This document shows positions 23,400-33,289 of a stretch of 64,000 bases of DNA, in pieces. This DNA comes from Endomychus coccineus (Eukaryota > Arthropoda > Insecta > Coleoptera > Endomychidae), in contig OY294067.1 of assembly GCA_958510875.1 (NCBI GenBank), positions 54,820,039 to 54,884,038 on the forward strand, read 5' to 3'. Position 1 is the stretch's first letter; each line of letters opens with the position of its first letter. The notes under the pieces were generated by a model, which ran no database searches, was not told the origin of the DNA, and worked only from the letters and a program-made list of their open reading frames with translations. Made by a program: the position numbers and the translations under genes.

Positions 23400-24520
23400 A
23401 CATGACTCTAGAGGTAACACCACTATAAGCCGCTCTGTGGAAAATGGATGTGGAGCAATCTCACCCACCATCTGGAACATAGTGGTCGATGGTGGTCTGA
23501 GGAAGGTAGGCAACATAGAATGCTTATAATTTATAGTGTACTCTAATGTTCAGAGAAACCCTCGGATGAACCTAATTCAATCAGCTCTGTCTGTACTATC
23601 TTAAACAAGAAACTCCTATAGAAACCACAATAAGATTAGCAGTACCGCAAATTTAATGCAGCCTTCAGGTAGTGCATAGGGGCCATCGTCCACAATTGGG
23701 AGCTGTACCCAGACTTTCGCTTTAAATTCTCATTCTCGACATGAAACTGGTATAGTCTCGTATTGGGTTTTATCAGCTAGCTGTTATCACGAGAACAAGA
23801 GCAAGACCGAAAAATTCTAGCTCTCATACAGAGCACTACGTATAATGGAAAGGTAAAAAATGTACAGCATATCCTACTCAAGAAAACCATCTCATTTATT
23901 ACCACGTTTCCGTGGAACATGCAGTAAAACTCATGACATTCTCAAAATAAGGCCCTTTGGTTCTTCTATGACAGTTCAATTTTTTTTATTTCGGTTTTCT
24001 TAAGCTACTTTTGGTACTCTGTTTCACTGATGGACCACTCGATAGTTGAATGTAACACGTCAACGCTATCTTCTGTAGGATTCGACATGCTTACGGAGAA
24101 CCGTGATCAACCTGAAAACATGAAAATAATATATGTGCTAAAGCACCCCAACAACGTTCATGAATCTAAATACTTATTTGGCATTTATGTGGCTATCTGC
24201 AGTAACCCAATAAAAACATGTCTAACAGTTTAGAATCGTACGCCGTCTGAATCTCAATGATTGTCTACAAAAATTGGGTTCATAAAAAGTATTTTCACTT
24301 AACATATTCATTGTTATATGTTTTATATTCTGAGTCGATAATGGGAGTAATAGAGAATTTCAACAAAAACTTCTATCTGCGAAATGTTTCAATACTAACA
24401 GATTCGGAAAGTTTGTGTTCACCTTTATATAAGAGCATTGAACATTCTTTTAGTAAGAGTTCCAATCTTCTTGTGAGCATGGAGCTCTCAAGTTGGCGCA
24501 ATGATATTCCTCATTAATTC
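23400..24520 (+). pseudogene. R1/I-like LINE relic: reverse transcriptase and RNase H
   Basis: Near 23430 the frame reads RSVENGCGAISPTIWNIVVDG, the RT block normally written RGCPQGG-LSP-LWN-VVD. A decayed linker follows. At 24017-24030 the codons FTDGPLDS match the first Asp motif of RNase H. The ORF at 24257 carries SESIMGVIENFNKNF (Glu helix) then VSILTDSESL (next Asp), and closes with MELSSWRNDIPH, like the end of that domain. Frame changes and stops are frequent. The RT catalytic Y/FADD was not seen here. Presence of RNase H favours an I- or LOA-type element, but the clade is uncertain. Confidence 0.55.
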
Positions 24521-24529
24521 GTTTCTATG

Positions 24530-26330
24530 TGGAAGCGAAATTTCAGATAATAAATTATGTATACATAACATGCAAATTTAAACCGTATTTGAAAGCTTTC
24601 GAAATTATATTCGACTGAATACCATATGCGCGTTCATGTTTGATGAATTAATCAAGGAAAAGTCACTTTTCATATTCCCCTATTGAACTGATTACGCTGA
24701 ATCCTCATATTCATTCGATTATTCAGCTCGGTAAATAGTAGGAAACGATAATTTATTATATTATTAGAGACACAACTCTTCTTCAATAACGTTCCTCAGA
24801 GAATATACAACAATGGAACGCCAATTCCAACAGAATAAGTAACGTTATTGTTGACATAGGAGTTCACAATTATTACATAATTAATATAGATAAAGAAATA
24901 AAGTGATATGGGTTGTTCGCTGCATGTAACAAAGAAATGACGTCATGGCTGAATGTGATACAGTGTTGTCAAGTTGACGTGATTTTCAATGTATTTGAAT
25001 ACTACTAACTATCTGATTCAGCAAATTTTTTACCCAAAAACTTAGGAGTCAGTTACACATTGTATGCAATAATACAAATTATTTGTAATTCTAGATGTAA
25101 ATCACAAACTGTGTTTATCAATGGTAAAATAATAAACTTATAGTTGCAGGAACAGTAGTACTTACTTGTACATGGCATATCCTCATGTTTCAACGCGATC
25201 TGTATATGGAGATCTAAACGTAGCACGATTCTGAAAATATGTGGAGACGATGAAGGGAACATTGTGAATCGAACCAAAACATTTCATTAACATGACAATT
25301 CAGGTTTCGCCAGAAGTATTGTCACCTTTGTTATTTTTAATGGGACTCGCTGTATTCCACCCAATTTTTGAATTCCTCCAAATATTCTGATTTTCAAATT
25401 CATGAATCTTACCCTATACACAAAATGAACTGTTTTCGAGTTATTCTATTCGTGTTTTTCTTGAAAAAGTTACAAATGCAGTCTACCGAACATACGCCAT
25501 CAATATGTCAATCAACACTTCTAGTGATATGCATTGACTGGATCATGAATATTAAAGGTTGAACAAATCACTCATCATCATCATATCTTCTGAATAATTC
25601 ACAAGGTGCGAAAAAACTTTGATCTAGAAAATGAATGATTGGAAATCAATTTTTTTGAATGAAAACCCCACTTCTTCTTCTCATGTTTCAATTATATTAT
25701 GAAAATGAACTCTAGTTCTGATTCATTCCTCTTTACCCAAAACCCATAGTCTCGGGAATATTCCATAATAATAGTTGATGTTATCACTGAAATAAAGTAG
25801 GTAATACTGGAAAATGCATTGCCTACGTTCCTTGTGCGAATGAAGCAAGCCGAGAGACATAGTGAGCCTCGAGAATTGTCTTCCTTCCCCGTGCATGTGC
25901 AAGTGCATCAATGCAAAACCCACGTGGCATACAGAATGTGTAATACAGTGATATAAATCTCACTTGGTCCCTACTCTCTCGGCTAGCATTACCGCTGCTA
26001 GAATTTAACTGGTAATTCCTAATCACCTGTCAGCGAATGCGACCTCTAGAAGGAACTTCAGAATGAACGTTTGAATAGATATAATTATATAAAAATACGT
26101 AATCCGAGGCGGTCTCTAGGAAGGGATCGAGCCAACGTAGTCAGAAACAGCTTCTAGGTGTGCCAAATAATATGCATCTAGTGGTGGTAACTTGAAAAAA
26201 CATTAAGGTTATGCAGATCAACTGAAATTTTTGATACCCTAGCAGGTTCCAAAAAAAAATTGGAAATCATAGAACTCGTCGATGAGGTAATAAAGCTACC
26301 TGAAATATAAAATCGAAGCCGACTGTTACA
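24530..26330. other. No recognisable gene
   Basis: AT-rich DNA with small overlapping ORFs on both strands and no known motif. Confidence 0.4.
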
Positions 26331-26332
26331 AT

Positions 26333-26512
26333 GCATGTAACAAAAATACACTTTCAATAACCTCAGACCTACGGGTTGACGTGTGGTGGTACATGAGGTA
26401 CGTAAGCGTATTTTTGCTACATGCATTCTGGAGAACAATGTATGTTTCTCATGTACTTCCAAGCGGCAATCCGTAGGTATGAGATTAATGAGAGTGTATT
26501 TTTGTTACATGC
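26333..26512. repeat. Inverted repeat beside the TGTATACA repeat
   Basis: GCATGTAACAAAAATACACTT at 26333 to ACGGG at 26374 is the imperfect reverse complement of 26471-26512. Inner fragments also share TACATGAG and GCTACATGC words. It directly precedes repeat copy 2 and is probably part of the same element. Confidence 0.6.
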
Positions 26513-26712
26513 GTTATGTAGAACAGCGTATTTCCCTCATTCTTCCTATAGTCAATACACTTTCCCTACCAGGGGTCAGTCAATATATACATTGACTAGT
26601 AAAAACGTGAATTTGATTTTTTGTGAACACTTTACCTAAGCAAATCAGTGAATGTATTAACATTGACTAAACTAACGCTTTGACTGTAACAAACATATAC
26701 TCGTACATATAT
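26511..26712 (+). repeat. Dispersed repeat with TGTATACA-type palindromes, copy 2
   Basis: Matches 23071-23295. The palindromes have decayed to AGTCAATATATACATTGACT (26578-26597) and a broken form at 26647-26668. This dates copy 1 as the better preserved. Confidence 0.7.
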
Positions 26713-26744
26713 AGTGATTGATAATAATTCTTCACCCAGGTACG

Positions 26745-26865
26745 AATTATATATACATTTTCGGGAAATATGTCAAACTAACACATGTGCTTTATTATTT
26801 TCGTCTTCACATATGTCTCGGTCCCACGACCATCATCAGAAGACGTACCTTCGAACCAGGTGTGA
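26745..26865 (-). mobile_element. Decayed copy of the hammerhead-bearing retroelement
   Basis: On the minus strand, the hammerhead block is followed by TGT-TTAGTTTGACATATTTCCC and TATATATAATTCGTACCTGGGT. This matches 19671-19775 in order and spacing. Only this end of the element survives. Confidence 0.6.
26803..26844 (-). ncRNA. Decayed hammerhead motif
   Basis: GTCTT, CTGATGA, T, GGTC-GTG-GGACC, GAGA, CATATGTG, AAGAC. Stem I and stem II are preserved. The core GAAA has become GAGA and the cleavage base is G, so it should be dead. It is exactly the same length as the 19.7-kb copy. Confidence 0.5.
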
Positions 26866-26875
26866 AATACTTATG

Positions 26876-27203
26876 AGGTAATAAAAAAAAGTTGTCGGAC
26901 CTTATTAGAAATATTGCTATTTGAGCATTCTACCTGAAATATACTTTTAACATTATAAAGACGCATGTAGGAATTTGCAAGGGCTTTAGTTAATTAAATT
27001 AGTATAAATCTGACCTAATGACTATAATTTACCGACTTGAAGTCACGTTTTATGTGAATCATCTCCAGAATAGAACTTTTATAGTTCGAATATTAACAAT
27101 TTCGTAAACGAATTGATGGTTATAATCACAGCAGTCATTAGCAAGGGCGGTGACATTTTCTGTGTTTTTGTTTCTTGTACTATACTTGTGGCCATACATT
27201 CTT
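26876..27203. repeat. Inverted partner of part of the 1289-bp duplicated unit
   Basis: 26876-26972 and 27131-27203 are the reverse complements of two neighbouring blocks at 28794-28881 and 28726-28780 (and of their duplicates at 30083-30170 and 30015-30069). About 150 bp separates the blocks here but not in the partner. Confidence 0.7.
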
Positions 27204-27830
27204 TTTTGCAAACATCGCTTAAAAATGGCTACATGAAAAATTTTTCAATCCCATCATTGAAGAAATAATAAATAAAATCTATGATGGAACGTCATATATA
27301 AATAACATAAACGGCGATACAATTAATTTTATAACATCACGATACATCCTCAGAGGAATTTGAGAATTGTTTAAAAAAGTATGATACAAATGTTGCGCAT
27401 AAACCTACCAACTGTGTTGGTGAATATTTTACAAATCTAAAACCTTCAGTACCTAAGTTAAACAAACCCACACAGTATACAAATCGTTTAGTCTTGAATA
27501 TAGTGGAGAGCAGTTATGAATTTTTGTGCAATTTTCGCGCTCGTTAACTGTACTGGGCTCAAAATGTTCGTATTGATGGCCCAAACAACATACTGAAAAG
27601 ATGAATTATTGAAATGGGTGCCACCTAGTTTAATTGGCCAAAACTGTTTTTTTGCGCTTTTTGAGAGGTACTTTTTCGTTTTATTTTTTTTGAAGGCCTC
27701 AGAGATTTGGCTTAGGTTTGAGATTGATACCCTTTCATTCTGGGTGTGAGAGGAACCCATTGGTTTGAGCTTCTTGAAAATCATCAAATGCCTCCTCTCA
27801 CAATATATATATCGAACAATTCAGGTGAAA
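27204..27830. other. No recognisable gene
   Basis: The minus ORF 27488-27787 (99 aa) has no motif I know. Near 27819-27840 the words ATTCAGGTGAA occur twice in a row at the left edge of the tandem duplication. Confidence 0.4.
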
Positions 27831-29119
27831 ATTCAGGTGAAGGTAACTCTTTCCATAAATAAAAAAATGGTTCTAGGATTAGTCTAAAATCTTTTACAGT
27901 TTTCCCTAAGACTTAATTTTAGTCAATTTTTTTCCGAAAAATTCAAATCCAAATATCTTTTGTCATTTTGGGACTATCGAAATGTACTTGGTCTCAAATG
28001 AAAGCTATTTGGATGTTGTTTAATCTATCCATCCATTTCCAAAATTTGGACTAGTTTTTGGACATTTATTGTTATTATATATTTTGGATATGATTTATGA
28101 TTTTTATGGCACCATTACGCTTATATATGCATATAAATACATATACATACTTATATTTATGCATAATAAATACAAATATATATTAATATACATAGGTTAT
28201 GTATAGGTGTCCAATGGACCCAATTTTTTACTAAAAAGAACATGTGACTAGTGAATTCCGAAGCAAAATGATATTTTAAAACAACTTTTTTGCATATTTT
28301 TTGAGAAAAAAGTAAAAAGTTTAAGTTTGAAAAAAAAACAATTTTTTTGGAATTTTTGCCGATTTATTATATTTTAGCATATATATATGAATGAAAATAC
28401 TTAAAATGTATATCTATATATTATTGTTACCTCTACTACAGTACATTCATGTTTGGGTAATAGGTGTATTATATGTGTATTTATTAGTATATTATACAAT
28501 CAAACTATTTTGAATAGTAGACTTCCGCGGATAGCCAATCTTGAAAAATCTTGGCTTCCGAATAAATTCCGCGTCACAATAGCACCACTTGATGCCTATC
28601 TTCATCATCAAATCGTGCATCAGCATCAAGTCGTACTATTGTGACGCGGAATCCATCAGGAAGCCAAGATTTTTCATAAACTGTTTAGATTGCGAAGGGA
28701 CTTGTACAGTAATCTCTAAACCATAGAATGTATGGCCATAAGTATAGTACAAGAAACAAGAACTCCACCGCACTTGCTAAACACATTCGTCTTTATAATG
28801 TCGAAAGTATATTTCAGGTAGAATGCTCAAATGGCAATATTTCTAATAAGGTCCGACAACATTTTTCTAATACCTCTTGAATTTTTAACATGTGGTTCGA
28901 GATTACTTAGATACTTTAGCATCATTTGTTTTGGTTTCAGTCGTATACAGACTTTGTTGACATGAATTCGTATATTATAAGAAAATTGCTAAGAAGTGGA
29001 TTCTTGATACATATAAATTCAAGGTGTTCCATCTCAGACGAGTCACCCCGTATATTTATTATCCCATAGTCAGTGGAAAAATCTCCCGAAACACGTCGAT
29101 TGATTTTGTTTAGGAGACA
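27831..29119 (+). repeat. 1289-bp tandem duplication, copy 1
   Basis: The whole interval is repeated at 29120-30408. The only difference I see by eye is CATATATATATG versus CATATATGTATG (about 28386 versus 29675). Its last ~97 bp are the beginning of the mariner-like element's TIR (from 29023), which shows that the duplication happened after that insertion. Confidence 0.9.
28541..28674. repeat. Long hairpin inside the duplicated unit
   Basis: GAAAAATCTTGGCTTCC and TTCCGCGTCACAATAG-AC-ACTTGATG at 28541-28592 pair with 28625-28674. The identical hairpin recurs 1289 bp downstream (29830-29963), and a relative lies at 7996-8080. The 63-codon ORFs over it are shadows. Confidence 0.75.
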
Positions 29120-30408
29120 ATTCAGGTGAAGGTAACTCTTTCCATAAATAAAAAAATGGTTCTAGGATTAGTCTAAAATCTTTTACAGTTTTCCCTAAGA
29201 CTTAATTTTAGTCAATTTTTTTCCGAAAAATTCAAATCCAAATATCTTTTGTCATTTTGGGACTATCGAAATGTACTTGGTCTCAAATGAAAGCTATTTG
29301 GATGTTGTTTAATCTATCCATCCATTTCCAAAATTTGGACTAGTTTTTGGACATTTATTGTTATTATATATTTTGGATATGATTTATGATTTTTATGGCA
29401 CCATTACGCTTATATATGCATATAAATACATATACATACTTATATTTATGCATAATAAATACAAATATATATTAATATACATAGGTTATGTATAGGTGTC
29501 CAATGGACCCAATTTTTTACTAAAAAGAACATGTGACTAGTGAATTCCGAAGCAAAATGATATTTTAAAACAACTTTTTTGCATATTTTTTGAGAAAAAA
29601 GTAAAAAGTTTAAGTTTGAAAAAAAAACAATTTTTTTGGAATTTTTGCCGATTTATTATATTTTAGCATATATGTATGAATGAAAATACTTAAAATGTAT
29701 ATCTATATATTATTGTTACCTCTACTACAGTACATTCATGTTTGGGTAATAGGTGTATTATATGTGTATTTATTAGTATATTATACAATCAAACTATTTT
29801 GAATAGTAGACTTCCGCGGATAGCCAATCTTGAAAAATCTTGGCTTCCGAATAAATTCCGCGTCACAATAGCACCACTTGATGCCTATCTTCATCATCAA
29901 ATCGTGCATCAGCATCAAGTCGTACTATTGTGACGCGGAATCCATCAGGAAGCCAAGATTTTTCATAAACTGTTTAGATTGCGAAGGGACTTGTACAGTA
30001 ATCTCTAAACCATAGAATGTATGGCCATAAGTATAGTACAAGAAACAAGAACTCCACCGCACTTGCTAAACACATTCGTCTTTATAATGTCGAAAGTATA
30101 TTTCAGGTAGAATGCTCAAATGGCAATATTTCTAATAAGGTCCGACAACATTTTTCTAATACCTCTTGAATTTTTAACATGTGGTTCGAGATTACTTAGA
30201 TACTTTAGCATCATTTGTTTTGGTTTCAGTCGTATACAGACTTTGTTGACATGAATTCGTATATTATAAGAAAATTGCTAAGAAGTGGATTCTTGATACA
30301 TATAAATTCAAGGTGTTCCATCTCAGACGAGTCACCCCGTATATTTATTATCCCATAGTCAGTGGAAAAATCTCCCGAAACACGTCGATTGATTTTGTTT
30401 AGGAGACA
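29120..30408 (+). repeat. 1289-bp tandem duplication, copy 2
   Basis: See copy 1. This copy runs uninterrupted into the rest of the mariner-like element, so it is the one in original context on its right side. Confidence 0.9.
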
Positions 30409-32494
30409 CCTTTTGACGTATATTTGAGGCTTGAACGAGCAACCCCCTAATAGGGTGCGCTTCAACTCCTCCAAATTGAATAGGGGAGAGGGGTTGAGTG
30501 ATACGATTTGAAAGGTCTTGGAAGCTTCTTTACAACGGTGTATGAAAAACGTAAATTTGATGAACCGTTTTCGCCAAAAATCAATTTTGTTGCTCGAATG
30601 CGCCACCTTGAACATTTTGGTTATTTGTACAATGTACAAGCTCATTTTTATTAAGCATTTTTTACTAACTTAAACAATCTTCGAAAAATCACATTCGTAA
30701 AAAAATTGAATTGTGTTGTCATGCTTACAATGAAAAAAATTAAATTTGCGTGTTTAAATCAAATGTTCAAATTGTCCTCCATTGACTTCCATACAATAGA
30801 ACATTCTCTCAAACTAATAAATAAGAAAACAGCAAAACATTGTCTTAAGTTGCCTTCATTTTTTGTTCTTAGAAGGTGTTCATCTGGTTTTAACGTTTCT
30901 TCGATCATTTCATGATTTTAATCAATCTGTTGAGTTAATACTTTGCTGATTTGTTTAAAACTTCAAAAAATATGGTGTACACATTGCAAGAACGTGTTGA
31001 GCTGGTTAGCCTTTATTACCAAAATCAAAATTATGCCCGAGCGGCTGCAATGATATTTAACGAAAATCATCCTGAACGTAGCGTTCGCCATAAGTACGTA
31101 ATGGAATTGATTTCAAAATTTGTGGAGACGGGTTCAGTAATGGATAAAAAAAGGACACCCATTGGAATTGTTGATGATGAAGGAGCAGCTGTGGCGGTAT
31201 TGGGACATGTCCAACTCATGCCAAACACGCAATCTGTACGACAACTTTCTGCAGCTTCCGGTATCAGCCAATCTAACGTTTTCAGAATTTTACATAAGCA
31301 CAAGTTTCATCCGTACAAAATTAAATTAATTCAGGAATTAAATGATGATGATTGAGATAGAAGGCAAGAGTTTTGCGAAATTATGGTCGAGCGTATCAAC
31401 AATAACCCAAATTTCTTGTGCAACGTTTGCTTTTCTGACGAATGCACTTTTTTACTTAATGGAGAGGTTAACCGGCATGACTGTAGAATTTGGAGCGATT
31501 CAAATCCTCATGTATTACGAGAAGCTCACACTCAACATCGGGAAAAGCTAAACGTTTGAGTAGGAATTTTGGGAGACCACCTAATTTGACCTCTGTTTAT
31601 TCCTGGTAATTTAAATGGTGAAATTTATCTTGAAATGTTGGAAAATGCGATTGATCCGTTGATAACTGAACAATTAGAAAACGATCCTCTACTACTTGAA
31701 CAACAATTGCATTTCCAACAAGACGGAGCTCCTCCTCACTACGCCGCACCAGTTCGCCAATACCTCAATTTGCAATACCCTGGTCGTTGGATTGGATTGG
31801 AAGAACAGGTCCTATGGAGTGGCCTGCCCGATCTCCTGACCTGAACCCTCTGGACTTCTTCTTGTGGGGACATCTTAAGTCCAAGATTTTTGTGACTCAG
31901 CCTGAAAATTGGGACGAACCACGCCAACGAATTGTAAATGAGTGTCGTCAAATAACTCCAATTATGCTGAACCATGTTAGAGACGGTTTTCAGTCAAGAT
32001 TGTATTATTTTATGGAAGTCAATGGAGGACAATTTGAACATTTGATTTAAACACGCAGATTTAATTTTTTTCATTGTAAGCATGACAACACAATTCAATT
32101 TTTTTACGAATGTGATTTTTTAAAGATTGTTTAAGTTTGTAAAAAAGGCTTAATAAAAATGAGCTTGTAAATTGTACAAACAACCAAAATGTTCAAGGTG
32201 GCGCATTCGAGCAACAAAATTGATTTTTGGCGAAAATGGTTCATCAAATTTACGTTTTTCATACACCGTTGTAAAGAAGCTTCCAAGACCTTTCAGATGA
32301 CGTATCACTCAACCCCTCTCCCCTATTCAATTTTGAGGGGTTGAAGCGCCCCCTATTATGGGGTTTCTCGTTCAAGCCTCAAATATACGTCAAAAGATGT
32401 CCCCCAAACAAAATCATTTGATGTGTTTCGGGAGATTTTTCCGCTCACTATGGGATAAGAAATATACGGGATGGCTCGTCTGAGATGGAACACC
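30312..32494 (+). mobile_element. Mariner-like element, 2.18 kb, with long terminal inverted repeats
   Basis: The ends are GGTGTTCCATCTCAGACGAG at 30312 and its near-complement ending 32494. Inverted similarity continues inward for about 480 bp with small gaps: CGAAAAC/T-GTTCATCAAATTTACG, ACCTTGAACATTTTGGTT and GTTGTCATGCTTACAATGAAA, for example. The transposase relic lies between. The flanks (TTCAA / ATCAT) show no TA or other target duplication, which may reflect rearrangement. Confidence 0.8.
30951..32050 (+). pseudogene. Mariner-like transposase, three stops and one frameshift
   Basis: One frame from the Met at 30951 (or 30972) reads through an N-terminal helix-turn-helix region (YTLQERVELVSLYYQNQNYA, later VRQLSAASGISQSNVFRILH). 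It continues after a TGA at 31353 into INNNPNFLCNVCFSDECTFL, the first catalytic Asp (FSDE). TGA stops follow near 31557 and 31593. The second Asp block is FQQDGAPPHY (about 31716). At about 31795 a short GGATT duplication shifts the frame, and the third Asp block RSPDLNPLDFFLWGHLK follows, ending at 32050 (stop). All three catalytic Asp residues are intact. About 360 aa overall is normal for the N-terminal DUF4817-type HTH plus DDE arrangement. It is a fairly young dead copy. Confidence 0.85.
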
Positions 32495-32504
32495 ATCATA
32501 ACAC

Positions 32505-32690
32505 TGATTATTCGTGTTTCTGTTCATTTCGGCTACGTGGTCACTTCTGATTGAAACTGGTGCGATAAGGACGCTTTGTTCTGATACGATTAGTTAAAAA
32601 AAATCCCGATTTAGACATTATACGTCTACGTACTGAGCGTACGTGTTAGTGTGACCTATTTCCCGAGAATTTATATATAAAAACATTTAT
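32505..32690 (+). mobile_element. Third copy of the hammerhead-bearing retroelement, core deleted
   Basis: ATTCGTG-TTCTGTTC-TTTCG, GATTAGTT, TTTAGACAT and GTGTGACCTATTTCCCGAGA-TTTATATATA match 19548-19762 in order. The hammerhead is replaced by ACGTCTACGTACTGAGCGTACG, so the ribozyme core is lost. It begins about 10 bp after the mariner-like element's right end. Confidence 0.6.
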
Positions 32691-33289
32691 AATGATGGAA
32701 TGATGAATCTTATGTTCTTATCGAATGATTAGCTAGGGTAATTATATATTCACCAACCTGGTGAATACTGAAGAGTTTAGTTCAGTTTAGCAAGTTTGAG
32801 CTTCAATAAAAATCAAAACAAAAATGAATGAATCAATAGTGTAGTCCTGGGTGAGCGATAGCTAGAGCTAGGTTGGATCATAGCCAGCGAACGTTTACGG
32901 ATTTTCTAAAAGTATATAACGCAATAAATTACGATTGTAGAAGGTCCTAAATTATTTTATGAACGTTGAATTGATAGAAGCTTTGTTATTAAAATTATTA
33001 GAATTCTATCTATACAACCTGCTTCCTATAAATATATCTGAGATAATGAATGGCTGATTGTGTTTCAGCCGATTATCATGTTCGAAATTTTATGAGTTAG
33101 TTCTGCATGAGGGACCCATTAAATAAATATTGTCTATGTGTTGCTTCGGACATTGTTAATTTTAATGACTTCTGTTATCAACAATATTAATCTTCAGTAG
33201 AAACCGATATTGAATAAACTCAAGCGTATTATAGGTGATCATGAATCTCATTTCCTCATTAGAGATTCAAACATGTTGTATGTATGTGA
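32691..33289. other. No recognisable gene
   Basis: AT-rich spacer before the LINE relic. Some of it may be the decayed 5' part of that ORF. Confidence 0.4.

Noticed and set aside
28453..29933. Two identical 63-codon ORFs that could look like a duplicated gene
   Set aside because: They cross a long hairpin within the 1289-bp DNA duplication and have no independent coding signal.
30226..30645. 139-codon minus-strand ORF
   Set aside because: It lies across the left terminal inverted repeat of the mariner-like element and part of the duplication.
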